Below, one piece after another: positions 1-10,498 of a stretch of DNA of 64,000 nt (positions are counted from its first letter, which is position 1; every line of letters begins with the position of its first letter). Origin of the DNA: Congeria kusceri (taxonomy: Eukaryota > Mollusca > Bivalvia > Myida > Dreissenidae); the NCBI GenBank assembly GCA_027627225.1, contig JAPFQT010000086.1:372001-436000 (forward strand), read 5' to 3'. The notes beneath the pieces were generated by a model. It was not told where the DNA came from. It ran no database searches and was given only the letters and a program-made list of their open reading frames with translations. Both the position numbers and the translations under genes were made by a program.

Positions 1-261
1 ATTGTTTAGCTATCATGAGATTGTGCGGGGACGGGAATGAGAAGCACTACTCAGAAGCGTAAATCAGCCACACAAGAAGCGAATCGTATTCTCCTCCTTC
101 GTCGAAAAACATGGTGCACGTGTACCAGTCAATATGCAACATGACGGAGTTGCACCTAGGTCAGGATTATAATATTTGTGAAGAGGGTGAATATTCTCAT
201 CAAAACAAATTTCATTCATTCGCTATAGAACATGTTAATATACTGATGAAATAATTTTAAA

Positions 262-1190
262 TTTAGAGTTGTTTATCGGCTAATAAACAACGAGTTTGAG
301 TTTTGATGCGTAGGAATTAGACCATGAGGGCGTTAGAACGACAAGTCGTTGTTTATTAGCCGATAAACAACGATAATGCGAAGATTGGTTCGATTCTAAC
401 ATGACCTGACAACAAATTCCGCAATTACAATCCGAAATATTTTTTACAGTTTCGGAACTTTTTTTTTCGTGTTGTTTCTTGGTACCGTAGTTTAACAACG
501 GTAAATTTTGTTCTTTATCATTAGAAAACATGGCGCTTGTCACGTTCGAATATTTATTTTAAATAACTTGGCAATGTTTTCTATATCGGCTGTTTAAGTT
601 AAATTAAACAGCAATTTTTACGTGACACGGGCAAAGTTTTCTAAAGAAAAACAAGATTCCGTTGTTAAATAGCCAAAAAACAACTCGCAAAAGTAGTTTC
701 AAAACTGTAAACTATAGTTCTCATTGTAATTGCAGAATATGTCGTCATGTCATGTATGAATCAAAATAATTTTCGCTTTATCGTTTTTTATCTGTAATAA
801 ACAACGATTTTTCGTTCTGATACGCTTATATTTAAAATTCGATTCGATTACATTTTCGATTTTTCGTTGTTTATCGGCCAATAAACAACGATTTGGTACG
901 GAGGAATTAAAGGGTTAAATAACCACGCATCAGAACGACAAATAAAATATTGGCCGATTAACAACGATAGTGCGTTTTTTTTTCGATTCTAACAATGACT
1001 TGAAAAATAGTTTTGCAATTGTAATGAAAACTATATTTTTGTATTCTCCACTCAGAATCAGGACATATTTTTGCGTCGTTCATTGGGTAGTTTAACAACG
1101 ATAACTGTGTTCTTTGTCTATCGAAAAAATTTGTAATAGCATCAGAACTCAAAACCGTTGTTTATTTACATATAAACAACTAAAAATCGA
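262..1190 (+). mobile_element. Foldback (nested palindrome) repeat, two units
   Basis: Two neighbouring copies of a dispersed family defined by the near-palindrome GTTGTTTATCGGC/GCCAATAAACAAC. In each unit a palindrome is followed about 100 bp later by a second one in the opposite strand sense. Between them lies an inner inverted pair (TTCTGATGCGT and ACGCATCAGAA). Downstream comes a tail ending near GTTTAACAACGATAATTTTG. No coding capacity is visible. The same pair of units occurs in copy B at 16,795-17,740, so both units were present before the duplication. Confidence 0.6.
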
Positions 1191-1750
1191 AAATTCTTTA
1201 ATACTTATACACGAATGCGTGACGCCAAAAACATGTGACCAAACTTACCGGTAGTTTTCTCCACAGTTAAAGTTTATATAATTTAATAAGATATATTTGA
1301 AAGGCTCATTAAAGATAAAACAACAACAACGTATTATGGTAAAACACGTGCCCGTGTTTTATAGAGAACTTCCTATGAGTCTGGTTCTTTAGTTACATTT
1401 AGTACATACTTCGCCGTTGTTAACCTGTTATACACTCATGATTCTGTTGCAGATGCAAATGCACACATCATAAATCCACATGTTCAGATAACAGTATCTT
1501 AACATAGAAACAGCACTTGGTTCTGTTCACAACAAATCGAAGTTGTCGTAGGTAAAGGTACCACATCAAGTGACGTACAATAAAAATGAATCGATTCCAG
1601 ATTAAGTTTTTTTGTCAACATGTAAAAAAAACTCCTTTTAATTTACTTGAATATATAATAGTGTTGATAAATTGCTTAATAGAAACTGCAACATTATATA
1701 GAAAGAACACAATACAATGGGTATGCGAAACATTTGCATAGACAACAATA

Positions 1751-2826
1751 CGAAGAGTGTCCAAAAAGTGTGTGTACTGACTGAATTACTCACATTTTTC
1801 GCCAGACACATAAACAATTATTATGTCTAGAATTCTCAGACTTTACTCTACAATTATATGTGACATTCATCATGCTGCTTCAAACTACGAAACAAAACCA
1901 GTTTATAAAGCACTGACACTGTAGCTCTATCGGAGCACGTCACGTCGAAATGTAACGTCATCGATGAACGTCAAAGACGTCACCTTTGTTTTACCGATAC
2001 AATATTTGGCTATTCCAAAAATACTATCACTGAAAACACTCGATTCAACGATTGTGTCGATGAATCCACTTTTTGTGAATCACATGACAAAACAAGCCAG
2101 GCCATAAAAAAATTGCTTTGTTTGCCATTGCCTATCTACCTGACGAAAAAGCCCATACTCAAAAGTTTTTGCTTTGTTAAATCAAACCAGTTTTTTTTAA
2201 TCCGAATATTCTTTTCAGATTCGTATTTGTATTTGGGTTAAAGAAAAGCTCGCTCTTCTTTCATTTCGGTCCTTTTCCAATGGGTTAATAAATTAACTGT
2301 ATCAGCTAGACCCTTGCTTAAAATAGGCTATACCAAAATGCAATTCTTATCATGTTTTATGAAACTTGTGAAAACAACGGGCTCTTTGTCAATATATCAA
2401 CAGACACTTGATTATATTATCAAAAGCAATGTCTGTATTATACTCTATATTTTGGCTCTAAATGGATCATTAATGAATTTGCATTAAAAAATTGCCTACC
2501 AACCAGCTACCTTGGGTAGGCCATGGCAAACACACAATTTTTTAAGGTTGGCCCCTGCTTAAAACTGCAAACTTACGGAGTTTGTATGTGTCTGCGATTC
2601 CCGGTCTCTTCCTCTGAAATGCGTTTCTATACAATATACATCCGTATAAACTGAATTTTAAAATGGTTTTGCTAATTAAATATGACAGCTTAAGACATTA
2701 AAATGCTCTAATCGATTTTGTATATACAAAATTTTATATTCTTTCCAACCATGTGCGATATATGAACTTTGTATACAAGAACAATTGACCGAAGTATCAG
2801 TACATGAACATTTTGGTCACCCCTCG
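1751..2826. mobile_element. Mariner-like TIR element, non-autonomous
   Basis: The 1,076-bp element is flanked by TA on both sides. Its ends are imperfect inverted repeats (TACGAAGAGTGTCCAAAA at the left; the reverse complement of the right end is TACGAGGGGTGACCAAAA, TA included). This resembles mariner-type termini. Copy B lacks it exactly: there, GACAACAA runs straight into TATATTTCCTG (20,273-20,291), while copy A has GACAACAATA, the element, then TATATTTTCTG. That is a clean TA target duplication. No transposase frame is visible inside, so it is a MITE or a decayed copy. Confidence 0.75.
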
Positions 2827-2950
2827 TATATTTTCTGTATAATTCCGTGCATTACTTAATGAAGCGATACAAACATTAAAGGTGCTCACTCGTGCTGGAA
2901 AATGCCAGTCATGTGTCGATACTTTTCAATTTAGCATGACAACACAAAAT

Positions 2951-3223
2951 TGTCACAACCAAACGATGCAACGACGTGACACACCCAAACGATGCAACAT
3001 GCAACGACGTGACATAACCAAACGATGCAAGGACGTAACACAACCAAACGATGCAACGACGTGACAACCAAACGACGCATTGAAGTGACACAACCAAACG
3101 ATGCATTGAAGTGACACAACCAAACAACGCAACGACGTTACACAACCAAACAACGAAACGACGTAACACAACCAAACGATGCAACGAAGAGACACAACCA
3201 AATGATGCAAAGACGTAACACAA
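2951..3223 (+). repeat. 26-bp minisatellite, array 1
   Basis: About ten imperfect copies of a 26-bp unit; the 20-bp core reads ACAACCAAACGATGCAACGA, followed by CGTGAC. One unit is shortened by two bases. Variants replace CAACGACG with CATTGAAG. The minus strand lacks stop codons in this unit, so long cysteine- and valine-rich open frames appear but are not evidence of coding. The counterpart in copy B is at 20,359-20,630. Confidence 0.85.
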
Positions 3224-3398
3224 TTTAACCCGTATTTCATCCACGACACGGATGTTCCTGTTTAGAAAATGGGACAATTGACATGGTGCAGACGACAATT
3301 AGGCAGAAGTTAAATTATGCAGACAACAGTTGCACGTGTCCAGCACGAGGCTGGAAAGATGTGTTGGAACGTGTATCGCCGAACACGCGGACAGGAGG

Positions 3399-3706
3399 CG
3401 CTATAAGACCTCTGTAGGACCATAATTTTCACAAATCATAGTTTTCACGTCTGTGAAAAATGATCTCATCCTTCACAGGTGTGAAAATTGAGATCTTATT
3501 CTTCATACATCACAGTCTTATTATTCACAATTTCTGTAAAGTTTGTGATCACATCCAGTTTTTGATATGCAATGAAATCATATTCTTCTGTAATCCTCAT
3601 GCATACCCCGTTTTAGGCAAAGTGCATTCTTCACACTTAAAAATGTGACAATAAGATCCTATTCTTCACAGGTGTATGAAAAATATGATTATATAGACCT
3701 CCAACT
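3399..3706 (+). mobile_element. Dispersed repeat, inverted relative at 15,383-15,690
   Basis: Contains repeated short words such as TTCACAGGTGTGAAAAT, CTTATTCTTCACA and AAGATCCTATTCTTCACA. The reverse complement of 15,383-15,690 follows the same word order (GGACCATAGTTTTCACAAA, then the central GATATGCAATGAAAT, then TTCACAGGTGTG). It is absent from copy B. It looks like a non-autonomous element, but I could not define terminal repeats or a target duplication. Confidence 0.5.
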
Positions 3707-3799
3707 TGCAGCACAACTCGAGCAATGGTTTTCTTTTAAATCAATACAATAATGATTGCAAATATATTGAAACGTTTCTATGATTTCAGGCGACGTTAT

Positions 3800-4126
3800 T
3801 TAAGAAATAATTTTCGATTTATAGTTGTTTATCGGCCAATAAACAACGATTTGGAGTTCCAATGCTAATGAATTAAACCATGAGGGCTTAAGCCCGAGTT
3901 ATTTAATAATCACGCATCAGAACGACAAAGTTTTGTTTATTGGCCGATAAACAACGATAATTAATTCGATTCTAAAACGATTTGACATATATTTTTGCAA
4001 TTGCAATTCGAACTACTTTTTACTATGCTCCGCTTAGAATCTAAACTTCTTTTTGCGTTGTTTATTGGGTAGTTTAACAGCGATAATTTTGTTCTTTGTC
4101 TTTAGACAAATAAGAGAGTATCATAT
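3800..4126 (+). mobile_element. Foldback repeat, single full unit
   Basis: A complete single unit of the foldback family. It has a palindrome at 3,824-3,847 and its inverse at about 3,932-3,956. The tail holds TATGCTCCGCTTAGAATC and GTTTAACAGCGATAATTTTG and ends near CTTTAGACAAATAAG. Copy B at 20,660-20,720 runs through the equivalent point without it, so this copy inserted after the duplication, and the comparison brackets the ends of the family unit. Confidence 0.6.
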
Positions 4127-5172
4127 ATTAATGAAACGACGTTGGATAATGGGAAGAGGAGTATAGTTTGTATTCAACCTCACGAACAATAATTTAAGGA
4201 ACATGTTTTATAATGGATTAATCGAAATAAAGCGGATTGCCTCGCATATTAGAACATCATGTTAACTGAACAAAGAAAAGAAAACTGACACTTCATAATT
4301 TGAATTTGAATAATAAGAATCAGAAAGCGAAAAACTATACGCAGTCAGATTTCTTCTTTGGCTGAGTATATCATACCAAATACAGTGCGTTTTGATAATG
4401 TTTTTTTTTATTTTGCTTATCTAATTAACCCAATTTTAATACAAGTAAATTAATCTTTTAGCCCGGAATTATGTCAGCATCAATACTAATTTTAATGACT
4501 AAGTATTCAGAAGAAAAAAAGCAACTGTATTGTGGACAACAAAAAATTAGCAGGCTTATATACAGCAACACTTTTTAAGGGCAAAATCCGTGTCGCGTGC
4601 ACAGATTTTCGTTTCTCGTTTGTACATCCTATAAAAGCGGTCTTCGAAAAATCCTTCGGCTTCGGTTGACATCACTCGCCTCGGGGTGCTATATTTACTT
4701 TATCCCTAAACTGCCTATGATATTTATATAAAATGATGATGATATTTTGATCGCGAACACAAAAAATAAAGAGCTGCATAATCATATATGAATTGTTTAT
4801 ATTTTTATGATATTTTATTATATTCCCTAATGGAATTTGCTTTACCATTCAATTATGTATTATATATAATTAGTAAATAAAATTGCAACAGTATTAACTG
4901 CTCAAATAAAAACAATACAATATCTCTCATATTCAGGGTAGTGTTTGTATCGTTATGAGCTATTCAGGTGACACACATTTGGTCAATGTATAAATATGGT
5001 TGTTAGTTTGCGAAATCTGATTGATTAAAAGTTTCAGCAAATCAAACCCTTGAAAAAACTGTATAAACTGCAAACCCATATGCTTGATCATTATTGCCTA
5101 AATGTATTGTATATGGACACTGTTAGACTACAGCCCGAATGCAGTTGATCAACAGATCACAAAATGTACGTA
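4127..5172. other. Duplicated backbone without recognised gene
   Basis: AT-rich sequence with no supportable gene. Its 3' half aligns with 21,580-22,395 in copy B (for example GGTGACACACATTTGGTCAA against GATGTGACATACATTTGGTG, and GTATTGTATATGGACACT in both). A stretch around 4,610-4,690 (CCTATAAAAGCGG followed by CTTCGG-rich sequence) looks different from its surroundings but was not identified. Confidence 0.5.
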
Positions 5173-6157
5173 CTGGCGCAGTGCCTGAACCCGCCTCTGT
5201 CCTAAATTCGCCACCCGATCCACCAGTGTTAGTATCACAACGATTACTTTTTTGTTGATTTGTATGGATCAAACAGACATTTTCCTGAACACTGCTGACG
5301 AATTTTCTTCTCGATATGTTGAGTAATTCAATATTTAATCCAATTGTTTTGTCAATGAACCCTAAATGTAAATTAATTGCACGGGGGGGGGGGGGGGGGG
5401 GGGGCCGCGTGGTATCCACATTAAAATTTAATTATTGTGTATTAATATAATGTGCAACATAAAAACATCAGTTAATTTATTGGCAATAAATACAATTAAA
5501 TGCGGAAAAATTGCATTGCACAGCACATTTAATAGAGGTCACTTAGGTAATTTCACGCCGCTTAAAAGCGCATTACTTACCCTCCCCCCCCCTACTTTCA
5601 TCCGCAGGGCCTCAGTTTCAGAGCCATGTACAACTGATTTATTATATTATATTATAGAAATAGAAAGAAGTTGTTTTTTTTTAAAGAAAATTGAATAATG
5701 TATTAACAACAAACACCGAACTGCTTAATAATAAAGATTGACTTAAAACAATAGTAGAACAGTTCTGTATCTACGATATTTCACCAGGCGTCTTCTGATC
5801 ACCATGTTTTTTTACAAACACTTGAAAATGATATCCGAAAAAGAAAGTGTTTTTTTGTTTTAAACTCAACAGAAATTGCTTGCAAGCGGATTACATAGAA
5901 AAATATCAATTTCAAGCAATTTTAAAGAGGGAAGGCGGATTTAAGCACTCCCACGCTAATTGTTTTCACAATGTTTGACTCTTCAATCTCGCTAATTATT
6001 TTGTCTATGCCAAGTACTCGAAATGTAACCAAAATACGCCAGCAAATGCACATTAAACCTAACTTGATTTATGTTCAAGTTTGTTTTGATTGGTTGACTA
6101 CTTTTGAAAATATCGTAAATATACACCCAAATGTGGCGGATTTAGGCACTGCGCCAG
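5173..6157. mobile_element. TA-flanked TIR element, Tc1/mariner-type target
   Basis: The 985-bp element has inverted ends: CTGGCGCAGTGCCTGAACCC on the left, and GGCACTGCGCCAG on the right preceded by GGCGGATTTA. They pair over about 24 bp with few mismatches. TA flanks both ends. An extra partial copy of the terminal motif (GGCGGATTTAAGCACT) lies inside near 5,935. Copy B carries the flanks GGTACGTAC and ATTAATTGTAGCAGT with no element between them (about 22,392-22,420). No transposase is visible, and a 22-base G run lies inside. Confidence 0.75.
5383..5404 (+). repeat. Poly-G tract, 22 bases
   Basis: An uninterrupted run of 22 G inside the TIR element. Other homopolymer tracts are C15 at 19,456-19,470 and C or G runs near 35,137 and 42,693. 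Lengths of such runs are prone to sequencing error. Confidence 0.9.
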
Positions 6158-6650
6158 TATAATAATTGTAGTAGTGCAATGTTTGTTCTTCCACACTCTT
6201 TAACCAACATTTTCCTCACCATAAACTGCTGACCTTAAAATTTGGAGCACAATTTTCCGACGTAAAAATAAGGAAAAAGTGTTAATTATATGCACGATAT
6301 ACAGCACTTCCTAAATATTAACGAATCTACATATAGACATATAACTGCAAAGCACACGAGGTGTGTCCGAAAAAAAAAACGTGTAAAACACGAATGAAAT
6401 AAAACATACCGGTATTCACTAAACCGTTTCAATAATCTCGGCATTAAACTATATACTGTTAAACTTAAAATAATACACACACACACGCACGAAATATCGT
6501 TGCATTTGAACAACAGTAAATAGCGTAATGTTATCAACAAACGTACATGATATAACCGAAGCGAGGCAAGTCGCATCAATATAGACTTCGAAATAACGTC
6601 AACGTCCAATAACAAGAAAAGTGCGCACCGTGACAGTCTATTTAACGACA
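6158..6650. other. Duplicated backbone before minisatellite 2
   Basis: No gene seen. It aligns with 22,405-22,525 and 24,034-24,637 in copy B: shared words are TTTGTTCTTCCACAC/CTTGTTCTTCCATAC, AAAGTGTTAAT, ATTAACGAATC, CAAGTCGC.TCAATATA and GACGTCAAC. It supplies the empty sites for the Pearl-like element at 22,526 and the SINE at 24,334. Confidence 0.6.
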
Positions 6651-7337
6651 ATCAGGCGACACAGCGACGTAACACAATCAGGCGAAACAACGGCGTGACA
6701 AAACCCGGTGACACAACGACGGACCACAACCAGGCGACACTACAGGCGACGAAACCAGGTGATACAACGACGGAACCCAACCTGGTGATAAAACGACGAA
6801 ACACAGCCACGTGACACAACGACGTAACACAACCAGGCGTCAAAATGACGTAACACAACCAGGTGACACAATGACGGAACACAACCAGGCGACACAACGA
6901 CGTAACACAACCAGGCGAAACAACGACAGATCACAACCAGGCGATACAACGGCGTGACACAACCGGGCGATACAACGACATATCACATCTAGGCGACACA
7001 ACGACGTGACACGACCAGGCGACACAACAACAGATCACATCCTGGCGACACAACGACGTGACACAACCAGGCGACACAACGACGTAACACAACCAGGTGA
7101 CACAACGACAGATCACATCTATGCGACACAACGATGTGACACAACCAGGCGACAAAACGACCTAACACATCCAGGCGACACAACGACGTAACACAACCAG
7201 GCGACACAACTACTGAACACAACCAGGCGACACAACGACGTAACACAACCAGGCCACACAGTGTGGTAACGCAAGAAGGCGAAACAACAAAGCAACACAT
7301 CCAAGCGACGCTATGACGTAATACAACCAAGCGATGA
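6651..7337 (+). repeat. 26-bp minisatellite, array 2
   Basis: About 26 copies of the unit whose first 20 bases are CAGGCGACACAACGACGTAA, followed by CACAAC. Some units carry CAGATCACATC or GGAACACAAC instead. The unit aligns with the 26-bp units of arrays 1, 3, 4 and 5. Because 26 is not divisible by three and the minus strand has no stops in the unit, reading on the minus strand gives a 26-residue periodic pseudo-peptide. I regard it as non-coding. Confidence 0.9.
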
Positions 7338-7394
7338 ATCAACGTTATCATGAATCAAAATCGTAGTAATAATCGCGAATAAAGATCATACACA

Positions 7395-7590
7395 AAATAT
7401 TTTTTAAGAAATAATTTTCGATTTATAACAACGATTTTAAGTTCTGATGCATAGGAATGAAACCACGATGGCATTAGTCCGAGTAGTTTAATAGCCACGC
7501 ATCAGAACGACAAAGAGTTGTTTTATGGCCGATTAACAACGATAATTTTGTTTTTGTCTATAGAAAAATAAGTGTCGCGTAAGAAATGGC
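7395..7590 (+). mobile_element. Foldback repeat, internally deleted
   Basis: Starts with the family head TTAAGAAATAATTTTCGATT, keeps the inner arms (AAGTTCTGATGCATAGG and CACGCATCAGAACGACAAAG) and one palindrome half. It jumps directly to the tail GATAATTTTG and GTCTATAGAAAAATAAG. About half of the usual unit is missing. Confidence 0.55.
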
Positions 7591-7609
7591 CTACATCTTA
7601 TTATACATT

Positions 7610-7870
7610 TTACAACCCTGTGTTCTCAGGTTCGAGCCCCCGTCACACCCTAACCTACTAACTCGGCTTTCGCATGAGACGTTTAACCGTGGTGCAGTGT
7701 ACTAGGTGCTTCACACCGGGCACTAAAAGACCCAGGGTCGCCTCTGGAACGGGGCGTGTCCTGTATCTTGCACTATCCCCCGTAACCCACTTCAAGTCAT
7801 CTGGGGGCGATGGCCATATGGCAGAGAATCCCGGTGCACTCCATAGAATGTACACACACATGTTTAAGAT
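7610..7870 (+). mobile_element. Probable SINE body with B-box relic
   Basis: A polymerase III B-box-like GGTTCGAGCCC lies at 7,630. It is followed by a moderately GC-rich body with CTTCACACCGGGCACTAAAA and CCCAGGGTCGCCTCTGGAAC. Base composition differs sharply from the AT-rich flanks, and the body style matches tRNA-derived SINE tails known from molluscs. The A box is not clear. Reading frames on both strands here are by-products of the composition. Confidence 0.35.
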
Positions 7871-9941
7871 TCAAGTTCTGAGACTGGGAGGTCAAACTCT
7901 ACCCTGATCGACAGGTTTTTGCAAAATTAGGAGCAGATCCTCTTGTTCTCTTTCACAACGCAGGTTAGGGATCATGGGAAGGATCGTGCACGTGTTGTTG
8001 GTGCACGTAGACTGGACTATACGAGGGAGGGCGGCAAGTCTCAGGGAGACCTGACTTCCGGTTCGCAGTTATCTGGTACGCAAAGTATCCAGTCAAAACC
8101 TGGCACGTGAGAATGAGAAAAATGCAAGCGCAAGCACACGGCGTGTCCAGAACGAGGACGGAATGATATATATACCACTGATTGGATTTTTGGTACTATT
8201 TGCCAGAAATGTTCGTTGGTTGATCCGCTTCCAAATTCCTTCAAAGTATTTTGATTCGCCCCATTGGGCGGCGCAAATTTTCTTATATGGCTATATTGAA
8301 AACTTTGAAAATCTTCTTGTCCGAAACCAATTTATAATATACTCAGGTGAGCGATAAAGAGCCATAATGGTCATCATGTTTGATGTAACTTTTTGTTTAT
8401 TGTGAGTTTGTTGTCTGTAATATCGTATGTTCTTGTGCCACGTTATTGTATTGCTTGATTATGCAGAACGTCATTATGTGTGGTTGTAAGGGTTAATATT
8501 TGAAATTATGTGTAAATGAGGCTGAATAAGCATACCGTTTCCAACATAGGGGGACCAATAAACTTTAATGAACACAGTTAGTAATTTTTCATTAAATTAA
8601 GGGCAATAACTCTGGAGAAGATAAAATTGACTTATCCAAATGAAACTTGACGTGCACTATGTTGGTACGTATTTTATATTTATTTTAAGTTCTATGGAAT
8701 TCTACCAGCCACTTACTGTGAAATGGCGGCGCACAGAATTTAAGCGTAATGGACGGACGAAAGGACGGACGGAATAGTAACGACTAGGAGTATGGATATT
8801 ACACTAAGTATTTATCACGAATAAAAACATTTTGTGGCATATAGAAAATATATTTAAAAAAATCATTATTCAGTTTTGGAAATGGTATTGTTTGGAAAAA
8901 AACGAAATCGAAAACTAAGCATTGTCCATTATGTCCTCAAGCATTTTCATTTACACAAGTTTATAGCGAAATGTTATGTCTCATAAGAATGTATGTATGA
9001 AACATGTTCACGAGTAGAGTGCTGGGGTAGATAGGTGAATTGCTAACCAGGGCCCGATTTTTCAAAAATTCGTAAGCATGTTATAACAGGATTAACTTTG
9101 TTTCTTTATTTTCATATTCCAATAAAGTGTACGTAATAATGTTGTCAAGACGTGTTACATTTTGAATGAAAAGTTTATGTCAGATAATCACAACAAATAA
9201 TATAGTGAGTTGTAAAATAATGTTATAATTGTAATTTTTATCGATGAAGTAAGAGACTTAAGCAAGTTTTCCGTATGCCAAATCGAGAAATTGGAGCCAG
9301 TTACCTAACAACAGAAGCAGGCCATTGAGTTCTTCGTCGCAACGAATGGTAAGAGTTGCAGTGGAAAACAACTGCTGGTAAGTGACGGTTCGTGCCATTG
9401 TTTTCGTCGGAAGCTTGGTACATCTGTACCAGTATATACGGAGGAGGAAGGGACAGAAGTCAGTAACCACATGCTTCTAGTTTGTAGACTTCTGGTATAC
9501 GATTCAGCTTGACCTTATCAGTATTTAAAGCCCGACAAGATGTTTCCAATTTAAACATATTATTCGAAAGACCAATTAACGTACCGTCGTCGAACATAGG
9601 ACACATGACACAGGGCAGACGTGGAACGAGAATTCGTGCAGACGACATTTCTGCATACGTTCAGAACGAGGCAGGAATCGTAGGTGTCTATGAAACGAAA
9701 GTTGGAGGGGTCGGGTGTCGTGAAGTACAATAACAAATAGCGATAGTAAAATTACAAACAATATTGATACACGGTAATATTCAACCATGCCGATTTGGAA
9801 CTAAAATGCTAGGCACAGTACTTTATTCGTTGAATATTAGTAAGCTATACTCGTATCGTTGTGCCAAAAGTAAGTAGGTTTACCTGCCAAACATGTTAAG
9901 TTAATGTATATGAAATAGATATTGCGGTAATACAACAAACA
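7871..9941. other. No gene seen; small repeat relics
   Basis: No supportable gene. Relics include a single Pearl-type unit at about 8,575-8,800 (AAGGGCAATAACTCTGGAG near its start, GGACGGACGGAATAG near its end) and one 31-bp satellite unit near 8,795-8,825 (CACGAATAAA). At 9,590-9,700 there is a stretch containing GTGCAGACGACATTTC that resembles text at 3,285-3,340 and 15,250-15,300 (GCAGACGACAATT, GCAGACAACAATTC). Confidence 0.4.
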
Positions 9942-10480
9942 AACAAGAGCCGTCAGTGGACAACGCGTTCTTCTATTCAAAGTATTTTAGTTGGTAAATA
10001 TTTTTTGGTAAATTAAAGGGGCATAAATTTGTTGAAATACATAGCTGAGTTATGGAAATAATTTCATAAATTTATTCCAAGTTTTAAGTGAAAACTATAT
10101 ACAGTTTAGAAATTATAAGACTTTGGAACAAAAACTTGTAACCCCAACAACTTACATGTGATCAGGGGGCATAACTCTGTCAAAACATCTGATGCTGTAG
10201 TTGATTACAAAGGTATATTCCAAGTTTCAACTGAATAGCCTATCAAGTTTTGAAGTTATACAACTTTTGAATATAAACATTAACGAGAACCTATATGTGA
10301 AAAAAGGGGGATACATATGTCAAAAAACAAAACAGAGTTATGGGGAATGTTGCACTTGATGTTGGAATTGATGACAACGACATATTCCAAGTTTCAAGTG
10401 AATAACTTTTGTAGTTTTGTAGTACATTATGTGCAGTCATGAATAATGATCTTACACTTAGTATTTGTCACGAATAAATA
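9942..10480 (+). mobile_element. Pearl-like element, family 2, 3'-truncated
   Basis: Begins with ACAAGAGCCGTCAGTGGACA and has core units of about 160-170 bp marked by GGGGCATA, GAGTTATGG, CCAAGTTTCAA and ATAAGACTTT. It runs into a copy of the 31-bp satellite word (CACTTAGTATTTGTCACGAA) and has no GAGCTAA end before the next element starts at 10,499. Confidence 0.55.
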
Positions 10481-10498
10481 TCATAAAGCAATTGTTGT

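Larger units (their letters stand above)
1..7337. repeat. Segmental duplication, copy A
   Basis: This segment is collinear with about 16,170-25,180. Visible anchors are 190-235 with 16,170-16,218; 262-1,270 with 16,810-17,823; 1,310-1,750 with 18,629-18,638 plus 19,859-20,280; 2,827-3,223 with 20,281-20,630; 3,755-3,800 plus 4,130-4,180 with 20,640-20,730; 4,780-5,172 with 21,580-22,395; 6,158-6,650 with 22,405-24,635; and 6,651-7,337 with 24,638-25,180. The copies are clearly diverged by base changes and by copy-specific insertions. The left end may lie beyond the window, and the right end coincides with the end of the second minisatellite. What is seen is order and local similarity by eye; an aligned identity was not computed. 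Confidence 0.75.

Noticed and set aside
2951..3223. CRISPR-like look of regularly spaced similar repeats
   Set aside because: There are no unique spacers; the whole unit repeats with random variation, and the genome is eukaryotic.
4610..4690. CCTATAAAAGCGG as a TATA box with a downstream transcription unit
   Set aside because: No coding frame follows and TATA-like words are expected in such AT-rich DNA.
5383..5404. G22 tract as a G-quadruplex regulatory element
   Set aside because: It lies inside a transposon, has no promoter context, and homopolymer length may be unreliable.
6652..7351. Long overlapping minus-strand open frames with 26-residue periodicity (cysteine, valine and leucine rich), here and at 24,484-25,187 and 2,909-3,298
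   Set aside because: They are read-through of a 26-bp tandem unit that lacks stops on the minus strand; all three frames are open and the frame changes unit phase, which is not how coding repeats behave.
7658..7907. Overlapping frames on both strands at 7,658-7,907
   Set aside because: They lie in a GC-richer SINE-like body; no recognisable protein.
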